Assembly: GCF_000814325.1 (NCBI RefSeq)
Contig: NZ_JPHF01000003.1
Location: 186,001 to 250,000, forward strand
From: Flavihumibacter sp. ZG627
GTDB lineage: Bacteria > Bacteroidota > Bacteroidia > Chitinophagales > Chitinophagaceae
Direction of reading: 5' to 3'
DNA length: 64,000 nucleotides
Made by a program: the position numbers and the translations under genes. This document shows positions 1 to 7,741 of this stretch, in pieces (positions within the stretch are counted from its first letter, which is position 1; every line of letters begins with the position of its first letter). Under the pieces are notes generated by a model. The model had not been told where the DNA came from. It searched no databases and was given only the letters and a program-made list of their open reading frames with translations.

Positions 1-1
1 C

Positions 2-457
2 CTCCCATTTGCCTTTGCCTCCCATTTTGCGCCAGCCCAGTTAATGGACGCCCTTCAGGTTTATCGCAGCCATTTCAAACCCTCGACCTTTCTTAAAGAG
101 CCTTATGCAATGGCTTGTGTCAATATCATTGCGGCCGGAACCGATGAAGAAGCAGAGTTCCTCGCCAGCTCATTTTACCAGTTAGCACTGGGATTATTCC
201 GTAATGACCGCAGGCCTTTGGCGCCGCCTGTCAGAAGTATGGAAGGCATCTGGACTGAGCCGGAAAGAAATGCCGTGATGCATATGCTCACTTATTCATT
301 CAGAGGGAGTAAAACAACTGTTTCCGGATCATTGCAGGCTTTCCTTGATAAGACCGGTGTGGATGAGATCATGGCGGCTACCTATGTACATGATATGGGG
401 GCAAGAAAAATGTCGATGGAACTGGTGGCATCAATCTTCAGCCAAGGTGCTGGATAA
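2..457 (+). CDS. LLM-class flavin-dependent oxidoreductase, C-terminal part (cut by window edge)
   Basis: This is the 3' end of a luciferase-like monooxygenase-family protein; the reading frame is open from base 2, so the start lies outside the window. The first visible residues (LPFAFASHFAPAQLMDALQVY) match the conserved alpha/beta-barrel segment of the bacterial-luciferase-like family that uses reduced flavin. The last ~100 residues contain the usual C-terminal helices (GTDEEAEFLASSFYQLALG and the MAATYVHDMGARKMSMEL segment). The substrate cannot be told from this fragment. The gene ends 20 bp before tRNA-Val on the same strand. An internal ATG at 44 is not the true start because the conserved segment begins before it. 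Confidence 0.82.
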   Translation, partial: LPFAFASHFAPAQLMDALQVYRSHFKPSTFLKEPYAMACVNIIAAGTDEEAEFLASSFYQLALGLFRNDRRPLAPPVRSMEGIWTEPERNAVMHMLTYSFRGSKTTVSGSLQAFLDKTGVDEIMAATYVHDMGARKMSMELVASIFSQGAG

Positions 458-477
458 GTTTATTAATTTGCATACCC

Positions 478-551
478 GGAATGTTAGCTCAGCTGGTTAG
501 AGTATTACCTTGACATGGTAGGGGTCGGCGGTTCGAATCCGCCACATTCCA
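478..551 (+). tRNA. tRNA-Val (anticodon GAC)
   Basis: A full cloverleaf can be folded. The acceptor stem 478-484 pairs with 544-550 without mismatch, the D arm carries AGCTCAGCTGGTTAGAG, the seven-base anticodon loop TTGACAT gives anticodon GAC, and the T arm carries GGTTCGAATCC. The discriminator base is A551. The 3' CCA is not encoded, as is common in Bacteroidota. Confidence 0.97.
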
Positions 552-611
552 CTTAAATTAGAAAGATCAATTCTTTTCCCTTATTTTAATTATTCAATAA
601 TTTATATCACT

Positions 612-938
612 ATGGGAAAATTTGTCATTAAAAAAGGAAAAGACGATCAGTTCTATTTCAGCCTGAAAGCAGGCAATGGTGAAAGGATACTCGGCAGTGA
701 AGGTTACACCACTCTACCCGCTTGCAATAACGGGATTGAATCAGTTAAGTCAAATGCATCTAATGATGCCCGTTATGAACGCAAAACTGCCGCCAATGGC
801 AAACATTATTTCATACTGAAGGCTGGTAATGGACAAGTAATTGGAAACAGTGAAATGTATGAAACCGCATCGAGCCGTGATAACGGAATAGAATCAGTGA
901 AAAAGAATGCGGCTGAGGCACCTACAGAAATGGAGTAA
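612..938 (+). CDS. YegP/DUF1508 family protein with two tandem repeats
   Basis: A small soluble protein (108 aa) made of two copies of the DUF1508 module: residues ~13-48 and ~64-98 both read F/I-x-L-K-A-G-N-G...GIESVK-x-N-A. Two modules per chain is the normal YegP architecture. The biochemical role of the family is not established; members form a compact fold made of these repeats. It sits alone between tRNA-Val and a long inverted repeat that probably ends its transcript. There is no signal peptide. Confidence 0.9.
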   Translation: MGKFVIKKGKDDQFYFSLKAGNGERILGSEGYTTLPACNNGIESVKSNASNDARYERKTAANGKHYFILKAGNGQVIGNSEMYETASSRDNGIESVKKNAAEAPTEME

Positions 939-957
939 TATAAAGTTACCCGTAACA

Positions 958-1007
958 GCATCTGCCCGCCTACTCTGGCCTAACGGCCAGTTTCGGCGGG
1001 CAGATGC
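958..1007. repeat. Nested inverted repeat between convergent genes (REP-like or terminator stem)
   Basis: Thirteen-bp perfect arms (GCATCTGCCCGCC at 958-970, complement at 995-1007) enclose a second perfect 6-bp stem CTGGCC/GGCCAG (975-980/985-990) with a TAAC loop. The outer arm abuts the stop codon of the minus-strand reductase at 1008. No T-run follows on either strand, so it may be a REP-like element or a bidirectional stem without U-tract rather than a classical terminator. Confidence 0.75.
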
Positions 1008-1634
1008 CTAGTTTGAAATACTAACAGCCTTCCGTACATATGCCTTATCAAGCAACTGGCGTATCATAAAATCAGCTACATCGGCCTTTGAAATTTTAAG
1101 GCTAAGCGCTTTGTATTTGCCATCAAAGCCAATTTTATAGGAATTGGTAAGGGCACCATCCATTAATGCGGCGGGCCTTACAAGGGTATAATCAAGCCCG
1201 CTTTTCAAAACATAGTTTTCCTGCAGATTGTGATCTTTAAATGCCTTCCGGAGCAGCATACCGAACATAATATGTTTCCAGATAAAATTAAGGTTGCCGT
1301 AACTCTCACCCATCCCAAGTGTGGTTTGGCATACAAGCCGCCTTATTCCCGAACTTTTCATGGCCTCAATGATATTGCTTGTTCCCACCGCCCTTATCTT
1401 TCCAGCCTTGCCATCACCCAGCGCACAAAGAACAGCATCATGGCCCGTAATAGCATTTTCTACTTCTTCCGGTTTGCGTACATCGCCCATGTAAATTGTT
1501 AATCTCTCGTTGCGAAGATGTTCGAGCTTTGCCGGATCGCGTACAAACGCCGTAATAGTATGACCATTAAATAAAGACTGTTTCACCAGCTCCTTTCCTA
1601 CGGAGCCAGTAGCACCAAAAATTACCAGTTTCAT
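1008..1634 (-). CDS. NAD(P)-binding reductase of the atypical SDR (NmrA/YwnB-like) type
   Basis: A 208-aa Rossmann protein. The N-terminal glycine motif GATGSVG (residues 7-13) is that of atypical short-chain dehydrogenases of the NAD(P)H-binding/NmrA-like group. A second region (DAVLCALGDGKAG) and the C-terminal YTLVRPAALMDG segment are also typical. Substrate unknown; such proteins are often flavin reductases or redox sensors. The length fits the family. A CAACTTTG sequence near 1670 on the minus strand resembles the lineage's -7 box. An AraC-type regulator lies just upstream on the same strand (start 2483, stop 1710) and may be co-transcribed or control it. Confidence 0.85.
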   Translation of the reverse strand: MKLVIFGATGSVGKELVKQSLFNGHTITAFVRDPAKLEHLRNERLTIYMGDVRKPEEVENAITGHDAVLCALGDGKAGKIRAVGTSNIIEAMKSSGIRRLVCQTTLGMGESYGNLNFIWKHIMFGMLLRKAFKDHNLQENYVLKSGLDYTLVRPAALMDGALTNSYKIGFDGKYKALSLKISKADVADFMIRQLLDKAYVRKAVSISN

Positions 1635-1709
1635 TTTGACTTGTTTTAAATGTATTCAGCAAAGTTGAAACCGGCTTGTTGCAAAAAATAGAACAAATGC
1701 GTCAGTTGT

Positions 1710-2483
1710 TCAAAGCTGGAATGCTTTAGGAGTTTTACCAGTGAACGCTTTGAATACCCTTATAAAATGTGACTGATCTGAAAAGCCGTTCTCATAAACT
1801 ATATCAGTAAGCCTCTTATAGTCTTTAACAGTTAACTGTTTCAGTGATGACTGGAACTGTATTATCCGGGCAAACTGTTTTGGTGATAAACCCGTTTCAA
1901 TAAGAAATCTTCGTTCAAACGTACGGATCGCAAGCCTGATTTTCTCAGCAACAGATTGAATACTCTCCTGCCCTTTACTTGCAATGATCATCTCTATGGC
2001 CTGCCTTATTTTATAATCGAGGTTCTGCTTTCTCTCCTCAAAATATAACAACAACATTTTTGACATCATCTCAATCCTTTGCTCATTATTGTTAGCTCCC
2101 AAAAGTTTCCTGGTAAGCAATGCTATATTGATTTTCTTCACATCTTCGAGATAATAACAATTGTCAATTATACTCCTGGGGTCAATATTGAAAAATGTTC
2201 TCGGCACAAAAGGATACAACTGGAAAATAATGAGATTATATGCACCAGAAATTTCAAGCTCAATCGGCTTAATTGTTTGTCCATACAAAAAAATCTCAGG
2301 CATTTCTTTATTATGTGGCCTTACGGTCAACCCATGCGCTGTGTTCTGGAACATCAATCCGGGATAACCATCTGCAAAAAAAGGCAGGCTGGTTTTTAGA
2401 CTGTCGTCACCACTTTCAAAAACCCAGATATTCTTTACAAATAATGAGATACGCTTATCGGGTATTATACTTTGGAAATCCAT
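1710..2483 (-). CDS. AraC-family transcriptional regulator
   Basis: The C-terminal ~100 residues hold the two helix-turn-helix units of the AraC family (SIQSVAEKIRLAIRTFERRF then GLSPKQFARIIQFQ and DIVYENGFSDQSHFIRVFKAFTGKTP). The N-terminal part (LFVKNIWVFESGDDS...FADGYPGLMFQ) is the DUF6597-like sensor domain usual in Bacteroidota regulators that begin close to MDFQSIIPD. The frame continues 18 codons further upstream, but I chose the ATG at 2483 because homologues start there and the extra residues are not family-like. The ligand is unknown. It is followed by the reductase at 1008-1634 on the same strand. Confidence 0.87.
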   Translation of the reverse strand: MDFQSIIPDKRISLFVKNIWVFESGDDSLKTSLPFFADGYPGLMFQNTAHGLTVRPHNKEMPEIFLYGQTIKPIELEISGAYNLIIFQLYPFVPRTFFNIDPRSIIDNCYYLEDVKKINIALLTRKLLGANNNEQRIEMMSKMLLLYFEERKQNLDYKIRQAIEMIIASKGQESIQSVAEKIRLAIRTFERRFLIETGLSPKQFARIIQFQSSLKQLTVKDYKRLTDIVYENGFSDQSHFIRVFKAFTGKTPKAFQL

Positions 2484-2655
2484 GGTGGTAATTTGCAAAT
2501 ATGCGGTTTTTTGATCGGAGGCTATAACTATTAACACCAGTTTTAGTGCTATTTACGCTGCATTTTAAGTTAGTTACGAAGTTTAGGAAAATGGGTCATA
2601 ACAGGTTTTGTATAGCTGTATTTACCTTCGCAGTTGTATTTTTTTTAGGATCAGA

Positions 2656-2854
2656 GAAGCGGCTGGCGAGCGGAGTTTGATTCCGTCTAAAAGCCGACGA
2701 AGTGCCGACTCTAAGCCGTCTCCAAGCGGGATGAAATCGGGCGGGAAGCGCGTCAAAAGGGTGATTGAACGGTGGCGGAAGCGTGTTTGAAGCGCTTTTG
2801 AAGCGTCTTTTAGTAGTCAATAAGTATTCTTCAAAGCGTCAACGAGCCTTCTAT
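2656..2854. repeat. Degenerate tandem array with exact 11-bp period
   Basis: The gap 2484-3022 has no credible gene. From about 2656 the sequence can be cut into successive 11-mers that keep phase for about 18 units: for example AAAGCCGACGA (2690), AGTGCCGACTC (2701), TAAGCCGTCTC (2712), GAAGCGCGTCA (2745), GAAGCGTGTTT (2778), GAAGCGCTTTT (2789), GAAGCGTCTTT (2800) and, still in phase, AAAGCGTCAAC (2833). Neighbouring units resemble each other most, with a GAAGCG-like core. The 74-residue minus-strand open frame across it looks like a by-product of the repeats. Confidence 0.75.
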
Positions 2855-2933
2855 TATGTGGAAACCTGCCTTATCAAGGGGCTAGCTCCATCCCCTGTAG
2901 TACTAAATTAGTTTTTTTAAAAAAAAGGATTTA

Positions 2934-2999
2934 TTTCTGGTGCCAGATGATAACCAGGTGGGGATGAGATGGGGACCAGATGGGGACCAGGAGCAAGGT
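2934..2999. repeat. Second 11-bp-period array in the same gap, different unit sequence
   Basis: Six consecutive 11-mers: TTTCTGGTGCC, AGATGATAACC, AGGTGGGGATG, AGATGGGGACC, AGATGGGGACC, AGGAGCAAGGT. Two adjacent units are identical and the rest keep an AG.TG....CC skeleton. It ends 23 bp from the stop of the response-regulator gene. An A/T run at 2910-2928 separates it from the first array. Confidence 0.75.
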
Positions 3000-3022
3000 T
3001 AGTGCTTGGGTAGAGCAAAGAC

Positions 3023-3730
3023 TTACTGAAGACTTTCCATGACCGCGTGTTTGTATAAACGGCCTATGGGAATTTCCTTTTCGCCCAGTTGAACGGAAAG
3101 GCCGTTATATCCTGATATTTTATCGAGCGAAACAATATAGGAGCGATGAACCCTTATGAACTTATGTTCCGATAACAGGTTCTCCATGGCTGTGATGGAC
3201 TGCTTCACCAGGAAATGTTTGTTGCCTGCCATATAAACCATCACATAATCTTTCAGGCTTTCGATATAGGTCACTTCATTCACGAAAACCTTCTTCATAT
3301 CCTTATCCACTTTGAGGTAAACAAAGGCTGGATTTTTTGGCGCATCGCTCTGGGTGGCCAGCGGTGCTTCGAGACCCATGATCCGGTTCAGTTTGGTGAT
3401 CGCTTTAAAAAAGCGCTCGAAAGAAACAGGCTTAACCAGGTAATCTACCGCATCCAGTTCAAAGCCATCAACGGCATAATCGCGATAGGCTGTTACAAAA
3501 ATGACCTTGGGCGGATGCGTAAGATTTTTCAGGAATTCTGTGCCAATGATACTGGGCATTTTTATATCGAGAAAGATCACGTCAATGGTGCGTTGATGTA
3601 ATACTTCCAATGCTTCGATGGCATTACGGCATTGTCCGGCAATTTCGAGCCCATTGATGGCGGAAATATACCTGCAAAGTACCTGCAGTGCCGGCGGCTC
3701 ATCATCTATCAGCAGGCATCGGAGTTTCAT
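3023..3730 (-). CDS. LytTR-family response regulator
   Basis: A 235-aa two-domain regulator. The receiver domain (residues 1-~120) has the acidic pocket D9-D10-E11, the phospho-acceptor D55 (VIFLDIKMP), T80 and K100 (LVKP). A LytTR DNA-binding domain follows (~140-232), with HKFIRVHRSYIVSLDKI, typical of LytR/AgrA regulators. Its start codon overlaps the stop of the preceding kinase by four bases (ATGA, 3727-3730), so the two are translationally coupled. Transcription order is intact kinase (6051), degenerate kinase (4875), regulator. Targets are unknown. Confidence 0.95.
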   Translation of the reverse strand: MKLRCLLIDDEPPALQVLCRYISAINGLEIAGQCRNAIEALEVLHQRTIDVIFLDIKMPSIIGTEFLKNLTHPPKVIFVTAYRDYAVDGFELDAVDYLVKPVSFERFFKAITKLNRIMGLEAPLATQSDAPKNPAFVYLKVDKDMKKVFVNEVTYIESLKDYVMVYMAGNKHFLVKQSITAMENLLSEHKFIRVHRSYIVSLDKISGYNGLSVQLGEKEIPIGRLYKHAVMESLQ

Positions 3731-4875
3731 GCAGGACGCATTTGAATGTTTACGGCTGCTTCTGGCATCGGCGAAGGCATATATGCAGGCTGGATGGCCG
3801 TTAGCCTTATTAGAAGTGATACTACAAAGAAAGAACCTTCATCATTTAACTTAAGTTCATATCGGTCAGAATAAATAAATCCAAGTCTTTTCTTCACATT
3901 CTGAATGCTGGTGTCAGCCTCTGGCTGCCTGATGTTTTCGTCTTTGCTATAGGCGATCTTACATCGAAGGGTTTCATTTTTTACCGAAGCATCAAAAGCC
4001 AGCCAGGGTTTTTGGATATATGGTGCTGCACAATATTTAAATGCGTTTTCAAGGAATGGCATCAGAAGTAAGGGAGCTATAAACTGGTCTCGTATATTGC
4101 CTTCAACACTCCAGGAGATCTCTATCCTGTTGTTAAATCGTTCTGATTCAAGGTCAATATAATTTCGCATAATCGCGATCTCATTTTCAAGCCTTACTTC
4201 TTCCGATTTACAATCGTATAACATATAACTTAAAAGAGAAGACAGTTTCAGGATCAGTGTTGGGGTATCGGATGACCTGTTAATGGAGCAGGTATAAATA
4301 TTGTTGAGCGTACTGACCAGAAAATGCGGATGAACCTGTGCCTTCAGCAGCTGGAGCTCAGTGCTGATCTTTTCCTGTTGAACCTGCATGCGGTCGCGTT
4401 GTTTAGCTGTCCATAATTTAAAAAACTTAATGATCATGGGGCTGGCTGCTGAGGTGGTCATACAAAGAAAACTTTGGGGAAGTGCAGCCCTTAGTGATTT
4501 AACCGGAATCTGCATAAGCTCCAGCACGGGAACAACCACATAGGTGCGATAAACAGCGTTCATATAAAGTCCAAGAGCGCCCCAGGTAAGCACCAATAAA
4601 AGGAACTGCCATAATTTTCCCTTTAGTAATATTCGGGGTATGGCGTAATAAACCATCGGATAGCTGAAAAAGATAAACATCGGAAGCCATAAAAGCATTT
4701 TAAAAAGCTGCTGAGAAAAAGGACCATCCTGTGGGATCATAATTTTCCAGAAAATAGCCCATATTATTATATGAAAGCTCCAATAAATGACATGACGCCA
4801 AACCCGATAACGATCTGAAAAAACAAAATCGTTATAAAGAAATGTATTAACTCTTTTGAGCAATAGATGCATCAT
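3727..4875 (-). CDS. LytS/YpdA-type sensor histidine kinase, probably degenerate
   Basis: A membrane kinase of the His_kinase/LytS type (382 aa): hydrophobic N-terminal half (~residues 28-150), then the dimerisation/ATPase half. It aligns residue for residue with the upstream kinase over ~340 positions, so the pair is a tandem duplication. H184 in the H-box is kept, but the motif reads HPHFLVSTLNNI instead of HPHFLFNTLNNI. N277 of the N-box is kept, but HG after it is YC. The ATP-lid glycine motif GIGIANV (321-327) has become DTSIQNV. Loss of both glycines suggests weak or no ATP turnover. It may act as a partner or modulator of the intact kinase. The stop overlaps the regulator start. Confidence 0.92.
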   Translation of the reverse strand: MMHLLLKRVNTFLYNDFVFSDRYRVWRHVIYWSFHIIIWAIFWKIMIPQDGPFSQQLFKMLLWLPMFIFFSYPMVYYAIPRILLKGKLWQFLLLVLTWGALGLYMNAVYRTYVVVPVLELMQIPVKSLRAALPQSFLCMTTSAASPMIIKFFKLWTAKQRDRMQVQQEKISTELQLLKAQVHPHFLVSTLNNIYTCSINRSSDTPTLILKLSSLLSYMLYDCKSEEVRLENEIAIMRNYIDLESERFNNRIEISWSVEGNIRDQFIAPLLLMPFLENAFKYCAAPYIQKPWLAFDASVKNETLRCKIAYSKDENIRQPEADTSIQNVKKRLGFIYSDRYELKLNDEGSFFVVSLLIRLTAIQPAYMPSPMPEAAVNIQMRPA

Positions 4876-4881
4876 ACCATT

Positions 4882-6051
4882 TTAATTCAACCATGCCGGT
4901 TCAGGCATTTTGTATTGTTTCTCCGGTGCTGTGAATTTTGATGTTACAGATTCTGTTCCAGGCAGTATCATACCCGTTAAATTGATCTGCAGGAACACTT
5001 CAAATGAATTTCCTTTATCATTCAGTTCCAGTTCATAGTTAGCCGGATAAATAATTGCAAGTCTTTTCTTTACGTTAGCGATCCCGATACCATTTTGACG
5101 GAAGGGCTGGTCTTCATTTTTACTATTGGCGATACTGCATCGAAGTATTCCATCCTGCACCCTGATATCAACGCTAAGCCATGATTTTTCCAACTGTTCG
5201 GAGGTGCCGTGCTTAAAGGCATTCTCAATAAAAGGCAGGAGCATCAAAGGGGCTATACGGGTATCGTGTCCGTCATCCCTAACATACCAGTTTAATTCTA
5301 TTTTACTGCCATAGCGCTCTGCTTCAAGGTCAATATAATTCTTCATGATCGCTATTTCCTTTTCCAGTTTTACTTCTTCTGCATTACAGTCGTAGAGCAT
5401 ATAGCTGATGAGCGAAGAAAGCTTAACGATGAGTGTTGGGGTTTTTGGAGATTGCTCCATCGAAAAGGAATAGATATTATTAAGCGTATTAAAGAGGAAA
5501 TGAGGATGAACCTGGGCTTTCAGTAACTGCAGTTCGGCGGTTACCTTTTCCTGTTCTGCGTATAACCATTCGCGTTGCTGTAACGTCAGCATCTTGAAAA
5601 ACTTTATCACCATCGGACTGGCGGCGGATGTTGTCATACAGAGGTAACAGAAAGCAAGCGGCCCGCGAGGAAGAATATTATCCAATCCCATTGCTTCCTG
5701 TGCAGGTATCAATACATAAGCGCGGTATCCCGAGTCAATAAAGAGTCCTGCTCCTCCCCACGCCAGCAGCACCAGGAAAAATTCCAGCAATTTTCCTTTG
5801 AGTAATAAATAGGGAACGGCGATATAAACAAGGGGATAGCTAAAGAATATAAACACCGGCACCCACATGGCCATATTGAGGAGTTGCCTTCCATAAGACA
5901 AGGGCACGTCCATGAGTATCCAGAAGGCGGCCCATAAACAAATATGAAATGACCAATACAGGAGATGCCTCCATACCCTGTAGCGGGAGGAGAATAAAAA
6001 CTCATTATATAAAAAAGAATTCATGGTTCTCGCCTGATACAATTTAATCAA
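4882..6051 (-). CDS. LytS/YpdA-type sensor histidine kinase, intact
   Basis: The first gene of a three-gene two-component operon (389 aa). Several membrane segments lie between residues ~28 and ~150. The H-box HPHFLFNTLNNI has H184 as the likely phosphate carrier, the N-box is LLPFIENAFKHG (N277), and the G-box is GIGIANVKKRL (321-331). All catalytic motifs are present. It ends 6 bp before the start of its degenerate paralogue. A second in-frame ATG at 6024 (MNSFLYNEF) is possible, but the collinear paralogue supports the longer start. The signal is unknown. Confidence 0.94.
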   Translation of the reverse strand: MIKLYQARTMNSFLYNEFLFSSRYRVWRHLLYWSFHICLWAAFWILMDVPLSYGRQLLNMAMWVPVFIFFSYPLVYIAVPYLLLKGKLLEFFLVLLAWGGAGLFIDSGYRAYVLIPAQEAMGLDNILPRGPLAFCYLCMTTSAASPMVIKFFKMLTLQQREWLYAEQEKVTAELQLLKAQVHPHFLFNTLNNIYSFSMEQSPKTPTLIVKLSSLISYMLYDCNAEEVKLEKEIAIMKNYIDLEAERYGSKIELNWYVRDDGHDTRIAPLMLLPFIENAFKHGTSEQLEKSWLSVDIRVQDGILRCSIANSKNEDQPFRQNGIGIANVKKRLAIIYPANYELELNDKGNSFEVFLQINLTGMILPGTESVTSKFTAPEKQYKMPEPAWLN

Positions 6052-6260
6052 TTTAGGACAATGATTTTAAGGCCAGGGATGGAAACAGACAGAATGCGGA
6101 TATTTCCGACGAATGACGCATTATACAGCTAAAAGCCACTCACCACAGGGCTTCTGCTTTATTTCTATAAATCGCCACGTTCAGCGATTGGAGCCGGATG
6201 GAGCGAAAAAACGATTCTATCTTGGTTATTCTTCATCGTTTAACCTTAACATCTTTGATT

Positions 6261-7625
6261 ATGAAAAAGTATTTCCTCCAGGCGGCATTTATAACCGGAT
6301 TCACTGTTCTTCTTTTTTCCTGCCAGAAAGAAGATGGGCTGGCAGTAAAAGAAAATGCCTCTTCACTTTCTGCGCGTAATGGTGAACTCATGGGTCACCT
6401 GAAGCAGACCAAAACATTTTCTTCTGACGTGGCCATTAAATGGATGACCATGCAGGTAAGGCAGATGAGGTACTATCCTCCGCTGGTAGGAAATGTGGCC
6501 TATTCACGTCATTATGCTTACAGTGGAATTGCGCTCTATGAGGCGGTAGTTCCGGGGATGCCGGCTCACCAGTCGATAGCTTCCCAGCTTAATGGGTTAA
6601 ATGGCCTGCCAACCACTGAACCGGGCGCTGCCTATCATTGGGCAGCGAGTGCCAATGCTGCCCTGGCGCATATCAACCGGAGTATGTTCCCCAATGCCAC
6701 AGATGCGCATAAGCCTGCTATGGACAGTCTGGAACAAAGTCTGCTTGCGGAATACAGTGCAGAAACAGATGCTGCTATCATTGAGCGCTCTGTGAACTTT
6801 GGAAAAGCAGTTGCCGAGGCGGTGATGAGTTGGGCAAATACCGATGGTCATCAGAATATTAATAATCCCTATATTCCTTTGGACCCCACTAAGATTGGAG
6901 GTATCTATTGGACACCACCCGCCATCATACCGGTGCATACGGTGCAATATATAGGAGACCTACGGCGGATGGTTGCCAGCAGTGGTGATGGAGCCGGACT
7001 ACCAGCTCCAGACTATGCCAATTTACCCGCCATGACCATGGAAGTGGTTAATGCAAGGCCGGAGATCGGAACAGACAATTATTTCAAGGCATTCTGGTGG
7101 AGAGATTTTCCCGGCACCAGTACCCCCGGGCACTATGTTAGCATATTGCGGCAGGTGCTTTCAAGGGAAAAACCATCGCTTGATGTTGCGGCCCTCGCCT
7201 ATGCGCTTGGTGGAATAATTGATGTGGATATCACCATCAGCAGCTGGCAGGACAAGTTTAAGTACCTGCTTGCGCGACCATTTAATTATGTATCCGTACT
7301 TGGAATTGCGCCGAATAATTTACTGGGGGCACCACATCCTGAATACCCTGCGGCCCATGCAACATTATCAGCTGCCAATGCGGAAGCAATGGCCCATATT
7401 TTCGGCGAAGATTATGCCTTTACAGATAGTACATTTTATGGAATGGCTACACCGGGCGGAGCATTAGAACCCCGCCATTTCAGTTCATTCCGAGAGGCCG
7501 GTGAAGAAGCAGGATGGTCTAGACTCTATGGTGGAATCCACTACAGGCCTTCCATTGAAGCTGGTTTCTGGCAGGGAAGAAAAGTGGCACATAATATTAT
7601 CTCTACACTTCGGTTCCGAAAATAA
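6261..7625 (+). CDS. Vanadium-dependent haloperoxidase / PAP2-superfamily lipoprotein
   Basis: An exported lipoprotein of the vanadium haloperoxidase-like branch of the PAP2 superfamily. I chose ATG 6261 because it begins a clean lipoprotein signal (MKKYFLQAAFITGFTVLLFSC). The active-site blocks are present in order: K-x6-RP (KFKYLLARP), the middle block EYPAAHATLSAANA in place of the canonical PSGH, and SRLYGGIHYRPSIEAG for the R-x6-H block. Members bind vanadate (haloperoxidase) or phosphate esters (phosphatase); which applies here cannot be read from sequence. It is a single gene ended by a strong hairpin at 7696-7740. The longer frame from 6198 would bury the signal peptide. Confidence 0.88.
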   Translation: MKKYFLQAAFITGFTVLLFSCQKEDGLAVKENASSLSARNGELMGHLKQTKTFSSDVAIKWMTMQVRQMRYYPPLVGNVAYSRHYAYSGIALYEAVVPGMPAHQSIASQLNGLNGLPTTEPGAAYHWAASANAALAHINRSMFPNATDAHKPAMDSLEQSLLAEYSAETDAAIIERSVNFGKAVAEAVMSWANTDGHQNINNPYIPLDPTKIGGIYWTPPAIIPVHTVQYIGDLRRMVASSGDGAGLPAPDYANLPAMTMEVVNARPEIGTDNYFKAFWWRDFPGTSTPGHYVSILRQVLSREKPSLDVAALAYALGGIIDVDITISSWQDKFKYLLARPFNYVSVLGIAPNNLLGAPHPEYPAAHATLSAANAEAMAHIFGEDYAFTDSTFYGMATPGGALEPRHFSSFREAGEEAGWSRLYGGIHYRPSIEAGFWQGRKVAHNIISTLRFRK

Positions 7626-7695
7626 GTTGCTTACCTCTGAACATTTAGTTTATTACCACTAAACCTTAGCCTTGAACCGGGATGCAATGATCCCG

Positions 7696-7740
7696 AAAAA
7701 AAAGGCCGTCTCAAATAATTTCTGAGATGGCCCTTTTTTT
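7696..7740. terminator. Bidirectional rho-independent terminator
   Basis: Stem GGCCGTCTCA (7704-7713) pairs with TGAGATGGCC (7723-7732) with one G-T wobble. It is flanked by eight As on the left and seven Ts on the right, so it can end the haloperoxidase transcript (plus) and the unknown gene at 7742-8308 (minus). Confidence 0.9.
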
Positions 7741-7741
7741 A

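Noticed and set aside
2596-2820. 74-residue open frame on the minus strand
   Set aside because: It lies across the 11-bp array; the absence of stops follows from the repeated sequence, and the peptide has no start context or family likeness.
2656-2854. CRISPR array
   Set aside because: Units are 11 bp, contiguous and degenerate; no 25-40-bp repeats with unique spacers and no cas genes nearby.
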